18,339 nt of DNA from Clostridium sp. (GCA_012511315.1 JAAZGI010000053.1:1-18339); one strand, 5' to 3'. Shown: positions 7,764-14,632, counted from the stretch's first letter. The notes: generated from the letters alone by a model not told the origin. Made by a program: numbers and translations.

Positions 7764-8168
7764 ATGTCAGAAGATATGAAAAATAAAAACACAGAAGTTG
7801 TCAATGAAGAGGTAATACAGGATCACGATCACAACCATGATCACGACCACGATCACGACCACGATCACGATCACGACCACGACCACGACCACGATCACGC
7901 TGTGACTGTCGTTATCGAAAATGAAGACGGCACCACGGATGAATATCCTGTAGTTGACGAATTTGAATACAACGATCAAGTCTATGTCCTAGTGGAGAAT
8001 GCAGATGAAACTGTGACACCACTTCGTGCTGTCGGTGAAGAAGGCGACTTAGAATTCCTCTCAGAGGATGAATTTGCTGAACTTGCCGTTGCTTATCAGG
8101 AATTCATGGATGAGTTTGGCGAAGATAATGAAGACGACGAAGAGGATAACGAAGACAAAGAGGATTAG
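7764..8168 (+). CDS. DUF1292-family protein with a (Asp/Asn)-His tract
   Basis: This 134-residue acidic protein has three parts. Residues 1-19 are a short leader. Residues 20-45 are thirteen consecutive Asp/Asn-His dipeptides. Residues 46-115 match the DUF1292 pattern (VTVVIENEDGTTDEYPVVDEF, shown in part, then NDQVYVLVEN). The final 20 residues are almost all Asp and Glu. DUF1292 proteins (YrzB in Bacillus) are common in Bacillota and have no settled function. The His-Asp tract should bind divalent metals such as Zn, Ni, Cu or Mn, so a role in buffering metal is a reasonable inference; the Mn-dependent enzyme upstream makes manganese possible but unproven. GGAGG sits 6 bases before the ATG. 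A strong terminator follows the stop. Confidence 0.9.
   Translation: MSEDMKNKNTEVVNEEVIQDHDHNHDHDHDHDHDHDHDHDHDHDHAVTVVIENEDGTTDEYPVVDEFEYNDQVYVLVENADETVTPLRAVGEEGDLEFLSEDEFAELAVAYQEFMDEFGEDNEDDEEDNEDKED
7821..7898 (+). repeat. Hexanucleotide tandem repeat encoding 13 Asp/Asn-His pairs
   Basis: Thirteen 6-base units of GATCAC or GACCAC, with one variant AACCAT as the third unit, run in frame. His is CAC in twelve of thirteen units, while Asp alternates between GAT and GAC. Such a tract can change length by slippage in steps of two residues without a frameshift. Confidence 0.97.
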
Positions 8169-8196
8169 CTCTTTAGCCTTTCCCAAAATGAAACTC

Positions 8197-8227
8197 AAAA
8201 GGCTGCGGCATAATGCCCAGCCTTTTT
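8197..8227 (+). terminator. Rho-independent terminator after the DUF1292-type gene
   Basis: The outer stem AAAAGGCTG pairs with CAGCCTTTT (9 bp) and, past a bulged C, an inner stem GGCA/TGCC closes a 3-base loop; a T-run ends it. It lies 28 bases past the stop and only 29 bases before the next start codon. Confidence 0.85.
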
Positions 8228-8255
8228 AATTTATCAATAAAGGAGTTTAAAAACT

Positions 8256-8888
8256 ATGGATCGCTTGGCCGTATTTGATGTAGACTATACGCTAACACGC
8301 CGTGAAACACAGGTAGAACTTTTAAAGTTTCTAATTGCCACGGACTTTAAAAACATCACTCACCTTCCCAATAGCTTGGCAGCAGGGTTAGGTTTTATTT
8401 TAGGCCTGCACGATGAGAAAAAGTCCAAAGAACAAAACTTAAAGATGCTTCGAGGAATCACTGAAGACCAGTTAGATCAACTGGGTAGAACTTTTATGCT
8501 TCGAGGGATTAGACCGATACTCTACCAGGATGGTATCCGTGTTTTAAAACGGCATCACCGCGAAGGCATGCGCGTCATCTTAAATTCCGCCTCCCCTGAA
8601 TTTTATATTCGTGAATTTGAACGATCACCCTACGTTGAAAAAGCTATCGGAACCCGATTTGAAGTTCTGGATGGAATCTTCACCGGTAAGATGATTGGGC
8701 GAAATAATAAAGGGGATGAAAAAATAAATCGTTTAATGGAATATCTAGATGGCGATGTCATTGATTGGGAAAATTCTATAATGTATTCAGATTCCCTCAG
8801 TGATAAGCCTCTTATGGATAAAATGGGCAAAGCTTGGCTCATAAACCATAAAGCCAATCCCCACTTCCCTGTAATGCGCTGGAAATAA
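8256..8888 (+). CDS. HAD-IB family phosphatase (SerB-like)
   Basis: A cytoplasmic haloacid-dehalogenase phosphatase of 210 residues. Motif I is DVDYTLT, with nucleophile D8 and acid D10. Motif II is the serine in ILNSASP (S111). Motif III is the lysine in KGDEK (K156). Motif IV is YSDSLSD (D179, D183). A helical cap lies between motifs I and II (about residues 15-95), as in subclass IB phosphoserine phosphatase-like enzymes. The subfamily also includes phosphatases for other small phosphate monoesters, so the substrate is uncertain. AAAGGAG lies 10 bases before the ATG. The aminotransferase gene follows after 19 bases, so the two form an operon and perhaps act in one amino acid or cofactor route. 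No promoter is visible between this gene and the terminator just upstream. Confidence 0.9.
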   Translation: MDRLAVFDVDYTLTRRETQVELLKFLIATDFKNITHLPNSLAAGLGFILGLHDEKKSKEQNLKMLRGITEDQLDQLGRTFMLRGIRPILYQDGIRVLKRHHREGMRVILNSASPEFYIREFERSPYVEKAIGTRFEVLDGIFTGKMIGRNNKGDEKINRLMEYLDGDVIDWENSIMYSDSLSDKPLMDKMGKAWLINHKANPHFPVMRWK

Positions 8889-8907
8889 ACATAAGGAGAA
8901 TAGACCA

Positions 8908-9711
8908 ATGGAACAAGTCATGAAAAATAATACCCTCTACCCTAAAGATTCCCTCCCACTTCCACAAGGATCTGGTCTTATCTATGAAGTCATCCGAGTA
9001 ATTGATGGCGCAGCACTGTTTTTTAGAGAACACTATGATCGTTTCTTAAATTCAGGTGCAAATATTGACATCAGCTACCTAGCCTTTCTGAAGATGACAG
9101 CTCAATTTATTGAGTCCTTGGATAAGGACAACTTTAATTTAAAAGTCATCTTAGATCCCACCACTAAAGATCTTTATCTATTTGAAAACCCCTCTTCGTA
9201 TCCTGAAGCGAGCTTATACGAGACAGGAGTCCACACTGAACTGATGGATTATCTTAGAAATGATCCCAACGCCAAAATCACCAACCAGGAATTAACGGAT
9301 CTTGCCAATCAAAAACGCACAGAAACTGGTGCCTACGAATTGCTGCTGGTAGATCCTTCTGGAGATATCACTGAAGGATCTCGATCCAATTTATTTTTCA
9401 TCCAAGATGGAAATCTTTTAACTCCCCCTTTAGATAGCGTTCTACCTGGTGTCACTCGGCAGCGAATCATTGAGACTGCACAAGCTATTCACCTAACGGT
9501 ATTGGAATTAAGAATTAAAGCTAACCAGTTGTCTGAATTCCAAGGCGCGTTTATCAGCGGGACATCACCAAAAATCCTGCCCATACGTTCAGTGGGTAGC
9601 TTAAGTTTTAACTCAGCTCAGCTCCCTTTAGTGAAAGAATTAATGACAGCTTTTGATCAAACTATTTTTAAGGACTTAAAAGATTTTAGGCAGCAAGTAA
9701 AGCAGCTTTAG
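8908..9711 (+). CDS. Class IV (fold type IV) PLP aminotransferase or lyase
   Basis: A 267-residue pyridoxal-phosphate enzyme of the family that holds branched-chain and D-amino acid aminotransferases and aminodeoxychorismate lyase (PabC). K123 in NAKITNQE is the likely Schiff-base lysine. It lies 33 residues before E156 in ITEGSRSNLFF, which should contact the PLP nitrogen, close to the spacing in known members. Next come LLTPPLDSVLPGVTRQRI (171-187) and a C-terminal FISGTSPKILPI (215-226), where SGTS is the phosphate-binding turn. The N-terminal YEVIRVIDG (26-34) matches the usual start. The short length suits PabC or a D-amino acid or small-substrate enzyme, but sequence alone does not decide. 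It starts 19 bases after the HAD gene with AAGGAG 9 bases upstream. Confidence 0.88.
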   Translation: MEQVMKNNTLYPKDSLPLPQGSGLIYEVIRVIDGAALFFREHYDRFLNSGANIDISYLAFLKMTAQFIESLDKDNFNLKVILDPTTKDLYLFENPSSYPEASLYETGVHTELMDYLRNDPNAKITNQELTDLANQKRTETGAYELLLVDPSGDITEGSRSNLFFIQDGNLLTPPLDSVLPGVTRQRIIETAQAIHLTVLELRIKANQLSEFQGAFISGTSPKILPIRSVGSLSFNSAQLPLVKELMTAFDQTIFKDLKDFRQQVKQL

Positions 9712-9987
9712 TAACTAAAAAATGAAACTAAAAAAATCAAATCTAACCAAACAAATTTCTAAAAGGTGAGTCAAGTTAAAGATAATCAATCGGTTGAAAT
9801 GAAACACCTTAAAACTAAGATTTAAAAAATTCTTATTAGCATTTAATTTGGTCAATCCATCTTAACCTTTCTTAGCCGGTGATGTTTTGAACCTCGTTTC
9901 TGATCCAAAGCATGTTATTGATATCTTAGCGATTCCAGTTTGAGCCAACTCCCTAACGTGGCTTAGCACCTAACGGCCTGCTCTTCA
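9712..9987. other. Gene-free 276-base stretch before a strong terminator
   Basis: I find no convincing coding region on either strand. The first 130 bases are very A-rich on the plus strand. The part from about 9870 is less AT-rich and can fold: TGAGCCA (9941-9947) pairs with TGGCTTA (9959-9965), 7 bp with one G-T wobble. It also holds CCTAACG at 9952-9958 and again at 9969-9975. It could be a long 3' UTR of the aminotransferase message or an unrecognised small RNA ending at the 9988 hairpin. Confidence 0.4.
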
Positions 9988-10030
9988 CAACATAGAAAAA
10001 GCTCCCTAACCTGGGAGCTTTTCTATGTTG
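9988..10030. terminator. Long bidirectional terminator hairpin
   Basis: CAACATAG then A-tract then GCTCCC pairs with GGGAGC then TTTT then CTATGTTG: 18 bp with one bulged A and a 6-base loop. The T-tracts lie inside the arms (after GGGAGC on plus; after the GC stem on minus), so it can end both the plus-strand aminotransferase unit and the minus-strand membrane protein gene, which stops 18 bases away. Confidence 0.82.
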
Positions 10031-10048
10031 TTGGTTAAATTAAAAGAC

Positions 10049-10219
10049 CTAGGCTTCTGGTTCAACCAAGTCTTCTTCTTGATACTCTTCTTCCATCATT
10101 TCACCGTACTCATTAATAAAACGATCTAATTCTTCTTTATGATCGGCAACATATTTGTGAGCCAACACCCCAGCTGCTACTGCGCCCATTAAAAGAAATA
10201 CTTTGCTACTTTTTTTCAT
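10049..10219 (-). CDS. Small single-pass membrane protein with acidic tail
   Basis: A 56-residue protein of unknown function. After MKKSSK comes one hydrophobic segment (about residues 7-21, VFLLMGAVAAGVLAH), then a charged helix (YVADHKEELDRFINEYGEMM) and an acidic tail. The start chosen has GGGAGGGAGAG 5 bases upstream; the in-frame ATG 18 bases earlier overlaps that site and is unlikely. It resembles YtxH-like small envelope proteins only in general layout. The gene is transcribed divergently from the response regulator, with about 330 bases between them, so joint regulation is possible but not shown. It has its own -10 element and shares the downstream hairpin. Confidence 0.75.
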   Translation of the reverse strand: MKKSSKVFLLMGAVAAGVLAHKYVADHKEELDRFINEYGEMMEEEYQEEDLVEPEA

Positions 10220-10283
10220 AAAATCTCTCCCTCCCATGCCCTCAAGGCTTTTTGCATAATATCAGTCAAGACATCTTCGTTGT

Positions 10284-10289
10284 ATTATA
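10284..10289 (-). promoter_or_regulatory. -10 element for the small membrane protein gene
   Basis: TATAAT with an upstream TG (TGTTATAAT on the minus strand), 65 bases before the start codon. No clear -35 box. Confidence 0.5.
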
Positions 10290-10377
10290 ACATAGGATAA
10301 TTCAAAAAAATCTATTGCAAATCCACTCCCAAATCAGCTGGGATAGTCCATGAATCCACTGAATTTTAATAAAAACC

Positions 10378-10389
10378 ACAAAATTTTGT
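10378..10389. promoter_or_regulatory. 12-bp perfect palindrome in a divergent promoter region
   Basis: ACAAAATTTTGT lies between the two divergent promoters (10289 and 10460), about 80 bases upstream of the regulator's -35. It may be a binding site for a dimeric regulator, but an AT-only core in AT-rich DNA can arise by chance. Confidence 0.3.
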
Positions 10390-10459
10390 AGTTTAACTTT
10401 TGAAGGATTACTTCATATCGTCAAAATCGGCTCAACAAGAAACTGTTTTAAAGATTTAA

Positions 10460-10487
10460 TTTATATTTCATGTCTTCGGTATATAAT
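10460..10487 (+). promoter_or_regulatory. Promoter of the response regulator gene
   Basis: TTTATA (-35, 4 of 6 matches) and TATAAT (-10, 10482-10487) are 16 bp apart, 66 bases before the start codon. Confidence 0.55.
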
Positions 10488-10553
10488 GATAAAGTTAAGT
10501 ATAAAATTACCACATGACCAACTAAACAAAACATCTACGGAGGCGGTGATCGA

Positions 10554-11234
10554 ATGCTGAGTATTCTAGTTGCAGAACGCAATGGAGAATTTAGAGAGAA
10601 AATAAAAAAGGTTCTCCAAAAATCCTATACAGTTTTTGAAGCAGATAGTGGCATTGAAGCCATTGAACTTTGTAACCGTGAAACAATCTCGATGTTTCTT
10701 ATCAATTGTGAAACACCGTTTATATCAGAACAAGGATTTCTTCAACGATTTGAGCGTATGTCGGTTCGTCCAGTTCTTTTTTATGGAGATAAATCAGACT
10801 GTACCATGGCAGAAAACTATCCTTTTATCGAGTTTTTCGAAACAACGGATGATGTTGATAAAATCCTTGAATTAGTAGACGCCACAAACTATCACCATTT
10901 TGGTGATAGTGACGATCCTCGATACTTCAAATTCCAAGACATTGAAATTGACTATTTACATCACAACCTCACCATTCATGATGAGAGTGTAAAATTAACT
11001 CCAAAAGAATATGACTTGCTTATATTCTTACTAAGTCACTCCGGTAAATATTTTACCCGTGAAGAACTCTTAGTTAAAGTTTGGGGCTATGATTTTCTAG
11101 GGGACTCAAGAACCATTGATACCCATATTAAAAGCTTACGTAATAAGCTAGGCTGTTACCGTACTATTGTTGTAACTGTATGGGGTAAAGGCTATAAAAT
11201 TGATCTTCCTAAACCTGCCTCCCCTACAAACTAA
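10554..11234 (+). CDS. Orphan OmpR/PhoB-family regulator with degenerate receiver domain
   Basis: A 226-residue DNA-binding regulator. The C-terminal winged helix (about 125-217) is canonical: LTPKEYDLLIFLLSH, SRTIDTHIKSLRNKLG and VWGKGYKI. The receiver (1-110) keeps the fold pattern but not the chemistry. The acidic pair after the first strand reads A-E-R (residues 7-9), so the usual Mg-binding Asp is Arg. The phosphoacceptor position is N51 (LINCETP against the usual L-D-x-x-x-P). The conserved Thr/Ser in PVLFYGDK and the late Lys are missing. It therefore should not be phosphorylated in the normal way. No histidine kinase is near. It has its own promoter, GGAGG before the ATG and a strong shared terminator, and converges on the copper operon. 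Its targets are unknown. Confidence 0.93.
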   Translation: MLSILVAERNGEFREKIKKVLQKSYTVFEADSGIEAIELCNRETISMFLINCETPFISEQGFLQRFERMSVRPVLFYGDKSDCTMAENYPFIEFFETTDDVDKILELVDATNYHHFGDSDDPRYFKFQDIEIDYLHHNLTIHDESVKLTPKEYDLLIFLLSHSGKYFTREELLVKVWGYDFLGDSRTIDTHIKSLRNKLGCYRTIVVTVWGKGYKIDLPKPASPTN

Positions 11235-11243
11235 AGATCTTAT

Positions 11244-11280
11244 AAAAAATCAGCCTCCCTAACTGGGAGGCTGATTTTTT
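11244..11280. terminator. Bidirectional terminator between the regulator and copZ
   Basis: A perfect 16-bp stem (AAAAAATCAGCCTCCC with its complement) around the 5-base loop TAACT, with A and T tracts on the outer ends. It serves the plus-strand regulator directly (10 bases past its stop) and, on the minus strand, the copper operon 45 bases past the copZ stop. Confidence 0.9.
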
Positions 11281-11324
11281 ATTCATTATTTTACTTTTGA
11301 TTGTTTTATTTAGCTGTTGATTCT

Positions 11325-11522
11325 TTATTCTTCAATACGAACAACATCATATCCAATATCTTCGATTGCTTCTTTTACTAGAGCTGGTTCTACCCCTTCA
11401 AAGCTGGCACAATTTCCTTCTAAATCTACTTGTACCCCTTGAATTCCTGGAACTGCTTTCATTGCTTTTTCTACTCGACCTGAACAACCTGAACAGGTCA
11501 TTCCTTCAATAATTACTTTCAT
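11325..11522 (-). CDS. copZ: Copper chaperone CopZ (heavy-metal-associated domain)
   Basis: A 65-residue single HMA domain with the copper-binding MTCSGC motif (residues 8-13; C10 and C13) and the usual beta-alpha-beta pattern ending in EDIGYDVV. It carries Cu(I) in the cytoplasm to the CopA ATPase and may hand it to CsoR. It is the last gene of the csoR-copA-copZ unit, 54 bases after copA, with GGAGGT 6 bases before its ATG. The gene ends before a strong terminator. The family is certain; copper rather than another metal follows from the neighbours. Confidence 0.93.
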   Translation of the reverse strand: MKVIIEGMTCSGCSGRVEKAMKAVPGIQGVQVDLEGNCASFEGVEPALVKEAIEDIGYDVVRIEE

Positions 11523-11576
11523 ATCTTACCTCCATAAGTCATTGTTTATTATTTTAATTGCTTTTATTTTAAATTG

Positions 11577-14081
11577 TTATGCGATTTGTCGATTCTTTCG
11601 TCCATGTGCTTGTGGTGCTTTGTAGCCTCTTAAGCGCAGTGCATTGGTCAACACACTAACTGAGGACATACTCATTGCAAAGGCTGCAAACATTGGGTTT
11701 AAGAGCAAATTTTGATTGTTAAAAATCAAGTATAAAACGCCCATTGCAAGGGGAATTCCCACCACATTGTATATAAAGGCCCAGAATAGGTTTTGTTTGA
11801 TATTTCGAATGGTTTTTCTCGATAAATCGATAGCCGTTGGTACATCCATTATATCATCATGCATTAAAACAATGTCAGCTGATTCCATGGCAACATCAGT
11901 TCCACTTCCTATAGCAATTCCCACGTGGGCTGAGGCTAATGCAGGTGCATCATTGATGCCATCGCCTACCATACCGGTAATATAGCCTTGTTCTTTTAGT
12001 TCTTCAATCTTACGTATTTTATCTTCCGGCATGACTTCTGCAACCACTTCATCAATTCCTAGTTCAGCTGCAATGGCTTGAGCTGTTCTTTCATTATCAC
12101 CCGTTAGCATAATGGTACGTATTCCCATTTCCTTTAGCAAGCTAACTGCATCTTTTGAAGTCGGTTTAATCGTATCTGCTACAGCTACGATTCCCACTAC
12201 CTGTCCAGCATGGACTACAAACATTGGTGTTTTTCCCGCTTCAGCCAATTGCTCCGCTTTTTCTTTAAAATCTTGGTCTAGACCTACCGACAAAGTTGAC
12301 ATGAGTCTAGCATTACCAATCGCCCACTCTTCATCATTAATATGAGCTTTTATTCCCATACCGGTTAATGTTTTAAACTCTGTAGTCGTCTGCAGGGGTA
12401 ATTTTTTATCTCTAGCTGCATCAATCATAGCCTTCCCAAGAGGATGCTCTGAATTGGCTTCCAACGATGCCGCTGCAACTAATAACTCAGATTCTGTAAT
12501 TGAGCCTGTTTTTGTATAAAGATCAGTAACAACCGGTTTTCCTTGGGTTAAGGTACCTGTTTTATCTAACACTAACGCATTAATCTTATGGGCTTGTTCC
12601 AGTGCTTCCCCTGATTTTATTAAAATACCATTTTCAGCACCTTTTCCAGTCCCAACCATAATGGCTGTGGGTGTAGCTAAACCTAATGCACAAGGACAAG
12701 CAATTACTAAAACAGAAACTAAAATGGTAAGCGCAAAGGCTGCACCCTCGCCTCTTGCAAGCCAGAATAAACCGGAGAGAACAGCAATAACAATGACAAC
12801 CGGGACAAAGTAACCAGAGATAATATCTGCTAAGCGAGCAATGGGTGCTTTAGTTGCCTGAGCATCTTCGACTAAGCGGATAATAGCGGATAAGGCTGTT
12901 TCATTTCCAACTTTTGTGGCTTCATATCGAACTGTTCCTCCGCTTGAGGTGGATGCGGTAAAGATCTGAGCTCCTTTTTCTTTGGAAACAGGAATCGATT
13001 CACCAGTTAACATCGCTTCATCCATATAGTTGGATCCTTCGATAACAATTCCGTCAGCCGGAGCCGAACTACCTGGTTTTAGTAAAATGACATCTCCTTT
13101 CACTAAATCATCAACTGGAACGATCACTTCTTCTCCATCACGGATAATGGTTGCTTGATCCGGCCTTAAATTCATTAACTTTTTAATAGCCTGGCTGGTT
13201 CGTCCTTTAGAAATATTCTCCAAGAACTTTCCGAGGGTTATCAGAGCCAAAATAGTTGCTGCTGATTCAAAGTAGATGCTGTGAATTGCATGCTCATTAC
13301 CACGCCAAATTAAAAAGAGTTGGTAGAGAGAAAACACAAAAGCAGCAGAAGTACCTAAGGCTATCAATGTATCCATATTGGGGTTTCCCCGGAATAGATT
13401 TGCAAAACCTGAGCTGTAAAAACGATGGCCCATAAAGACAACTGGCAAAGTTAAGACTAATTGTAAAAGAACAAAGTTTAAAGGATTTAGATCCGGTGAA
13501 ATAATATCTGGCAATGGCATCCCAAGCATGGGTCCCATTGCGATTATTAAAAGAGGAATTGTGAAAATCATTGAAATTATTAACCGCTGCTTATAAGGGT
13601 TAACTTCTATTTCCTCGACCTGTTCGCCCGTCTCTTCTTTTAGTTCAAATCCTAGCTTCGATACAGCAGTTTCAACCTCATCGGTTTTAATTTGAGCGGG
13701 ATTGTATTCAAGGTAAAGCTTGCCTGACGCATAGTTGACAACAGCTGATTCAATACCAGCCTTCTTGCCTAGCACTCGCTCAATGGATTGAGCACAGGCC
13801 ACACAATCCATCCCCTGCACTGTGAATTGTTTTTTACGCATCGACTCATCCTTAGAGTCTTCTTGTGATAAAGCATCTTCTGCTAATGAAAACCCAAGTT
13901 TACTCACCTTTTGTTGTATTAAATCATCGGACACCAATGATTCATCATAATTAATATAAAGTTTATTGTTACCATAATTAACCACCGCCGAGTCTACGCC
14001 ATCTTGTCGGCTCAGCACTCGTTCTATGGATTGGGCACAGGCCACACAGTCCATGCCACCTACTTGAAATGTTTTTTTCAT
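11577..14081 (-). CDS. copA: Cu(I)-exporting P1B-type ATPase CopA
   Basis: An 834-residue copper export pump in the cytoplasmic membrane. Two N-terminal HMA domains each carry GMDCVAC (Cys 12 and 15; Cys 93 and 96). Eight membrane helices are expected, beginning about residues 167-185. The actuator domain has TGES (359-362). Transmembrane helix 6 has CPC (462-464). The phosphorylation site is DKTGT with D506; then come the nucleotide-binding SEHPLG (544-549), TGDN (660-663) and GDGINDAP (706-713). The last two helices have YN (771-772) and M-x-x-S-S (803-807), which with CPC define the Cu(I) subgroup P1B-1. The start is 5 bases after the csoR stop; its GGAGGCG lies inside the end of csoR, suggesting coupled translation. 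All key residues are present. Confidence 0.97.
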   Translation of the reverse strand: MKKTFQVGGMDCVACAQSIERVLSRQDGVDSAVVNYGNNKLYINYDESLVSDDLIQQKVSKLGFSLAEDALSQEDSKDESMRKKQFTVQGMDCVACAQSIERVLGKKAGIESAVVNYASGKLYLEYNPAQIKTDEVETAVSKLGFELKEETGEQVEEIEVNPYKQRLIISMIFTIPLLIIAMGPMLGMPLPDIISPDLNPLNFVLLQLVLTLPVVFMGHRFYSSGFANLFRGNPNMDTLIALGTSAAFVFSLYQLFLIWRGNEHAIHSIYFESAATILALITLGKFLENISKGRTSQAIKKLMNLRPDQATIIRDGEEVIVPVDDLVKGDVILLKPGSSAPADGIVIEGSNYMDEAMLTGESIPVSKEKGAQIFTASTSSGGTVRYEATKVGNETALSAIIRLVEDAQATKAPIARLADIISGYFVPVVIVIAVLSGLFWLARGEGAAFALTILVSVLVIACPCALGLATPTAIMVGTGKGAENGILIKSGEALEQAHKINALVLDKTGTLTQGKPVVTDLYTKTGSITESELLVAAASLEANSEHPLGKAMIDAARDKKLPLQTTTEFKTLTGMGIKAHINDEEWAIGNARLMSTLSVGLDQDFKEKAEQLAEAGKTPMFVVHAGQVVGIVAVADTIKPTSKDAVSLLKEMGIRTIMLTGDNERTAQAIAAELGIDEVVAEVMPEDKIRKIEELKEQGYITGMVGDGINDAPALASAHVGIAIGSGTDVAMESADIVLMHDDIMDVPTAIDLSRKTIRNIKQNLFWAFIYNVVGIPLAMGVLYLIFNNQNLLLNPMFAAFAMSMSSVSVLTNALRLRGYKAPQAHGRKNRQIA
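13641..14081 (-). repeat. Tandem HMA domain duplication within copA
   Basis: Residues 1-66 and 85-147 of CopA are near copies: GMDCVACAQSIERVL is identical in both, followed by SAVVNY in both and SKLGF near each end. The nucleotide sequences of the motif also agree closely, which suggests internal duplication. Confidence 0.8.
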
Positions 14082-14086
14082 AGTTC

Positions 14087-14386
14087 TTATTTCGCCTCCA
14101 ATAGCTTATCCAATAAGGATGCTATTTCATTGGTTTTCGCGATTTTCTCATCGGGATCACTACTATTCATTGCATCCAACACACAATGATTCATGTGCTG
14201 AACTAAAATATGTTTTTGTGCTTTTCGGAGCAGTGCTTGAGATGAAAGTATCTGGTTAGAAATATCAATACAGTAGCGACCAGATTCAATCATCTTTATG
14301 ATTCCATCAATCTGACCTCTGGCTGTCTTAAGTTGCATCATTGAGATCTCTCGATCTTTGTTCATAGGTATTTCTTTTTGCATCAT
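14087..14386 (-). CDS. csoR: Copper-sensing repressor CsoR
   Basis: CsoR is an all-helical tetramer that represses copper export genes and releases DNA on binding Cu(I). The start at the ATGATG after AAGGAGG gives 99 residues. The upstream in-frame ATG (14461) is impossible in practice because it lies in the -35 box, ahead of the transcription start. The Cu(I) ligands fit the family exactly: C39, H64 and C68, with spacing of 25 and 4 residues (in RYCIDIS and VQHMNHC). The helix-1 pattern LKTARGQIDGIIKMIESGRYC is typical (in part LKTARGQIDG). It is the first gene of its own operon, csoR-copA-copZ, so it regulates itself. Confidence 0.96.
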   Translation of the reverse strand: MMQKEIPMNKDREISMMQLKTARGQIDGIIKMIESGRYCIDISNQILSSQALLRKAQKHILVQHMNHCVLDAMNSSDPDEKIAKTNEIASLLDKLLEAK

Positions 14387-14400
14387 TACAACCTCCTTGC

Positions 14401-14424
14401 CTCCCCCCTGGTGGGGTGGGGTAT
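14401..14424 (-). promoter_or_regulatory. Likely CsoR operator
   Basis: On the minus strand ATACCCCACCCCACC is followed at once by AGGGGGGAG. The C-tract/G-tract pseudo-inverted repeat is the known CsoR operator type. It lies directly downstream of the -10, between the expected start site near 14426 and the csoR ribosome binding site, so bound CsoR would block initiation or early elongation. Confidence 0.8.
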
Positions 14425-14432
14425 CTGTATTC

Positions 14433-14461
14433 ATTTTACGCTTGATTCTCTCAATTGTCAA
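14433..14461 (-). promoter_or_regulatory. Promoter of the csoR-copA-copZ operon
   Basis: On the minus strand TTGACA (14456-14461, perfect -35) and TAAAAT (14433-14438, -10) are exactly 17 bp apart. This is the strongest promoter match in the window, as expected for a promoter held down by a repressor. Confidence 0.85.
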
Positions 14462-14521
14462 ACCATCCTATTCCTTAGACTCTGATTTTTATTTTTATTT
14501 TCTCTTTACCTCCCCTGCAGC

Positions 14522-14552
14522 AAAAAAACAACCCAGCTAAGCCGAGTTGTTT
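14522..14552 (-). terminator. Terminator of the aldehyde dehydrogenase unit
   Basis: On the minus strand AAACAACTCGGC pairs with GCTGGGTTGTTT around a TTA loop: 12 bp including two G-U wobbles, then a run of seven T. On the plus strand the same two positions would be C-A mismatches, so the hairpin works fully only in the minus-strand RNA. Confidence 0.8.
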
Positions 14553-14632
14553 AATAAAAGTATCGTGGATGTTTACCACAAACACCCAACTAACTTATTT
14601 GGTCTATTTACTGAAACTTCTTAAATCTAATC

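Noticed and set aside
7821..7898. Tandem repeat considered as a CRISPR or iteron array
   Set aside because: Units are 6 bases without spacers, in frame, and encode a clear Asp-His tract.
7767..7979. Minus-strand frame opposite the DUF1292-type gene, rich in Val and Ile
   Set aside because: It is only the complement of the Asp-His repeat in another frame, with no ribosome binding site.
9767..9826. 19-codon plus-strand frame starting GTG after AAAAG
   Set aside because: The supposed start is part of a GGTGAG stretch and the short peptide has no recognisable features.
9889..9900. GAAC-CTCG-TTTC as a LexA box
   Set aside because: One half-site is imperfect and it is not near any promoter.
10220..10237. 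Six-residue extension (MGGRDF) of the small membrane protein
   Set aside because: It overlaps the GGGAGGGAGAG ribosome binding site of the internal ATG and lacks its own site.
14387..14461. CsoR extended to 124 residues from the ATG at 14461
   Set aside because: That ATG overlaps the perfect -35 box and is upstream of the transcription start; AAGGAGG supports the start at 14386.
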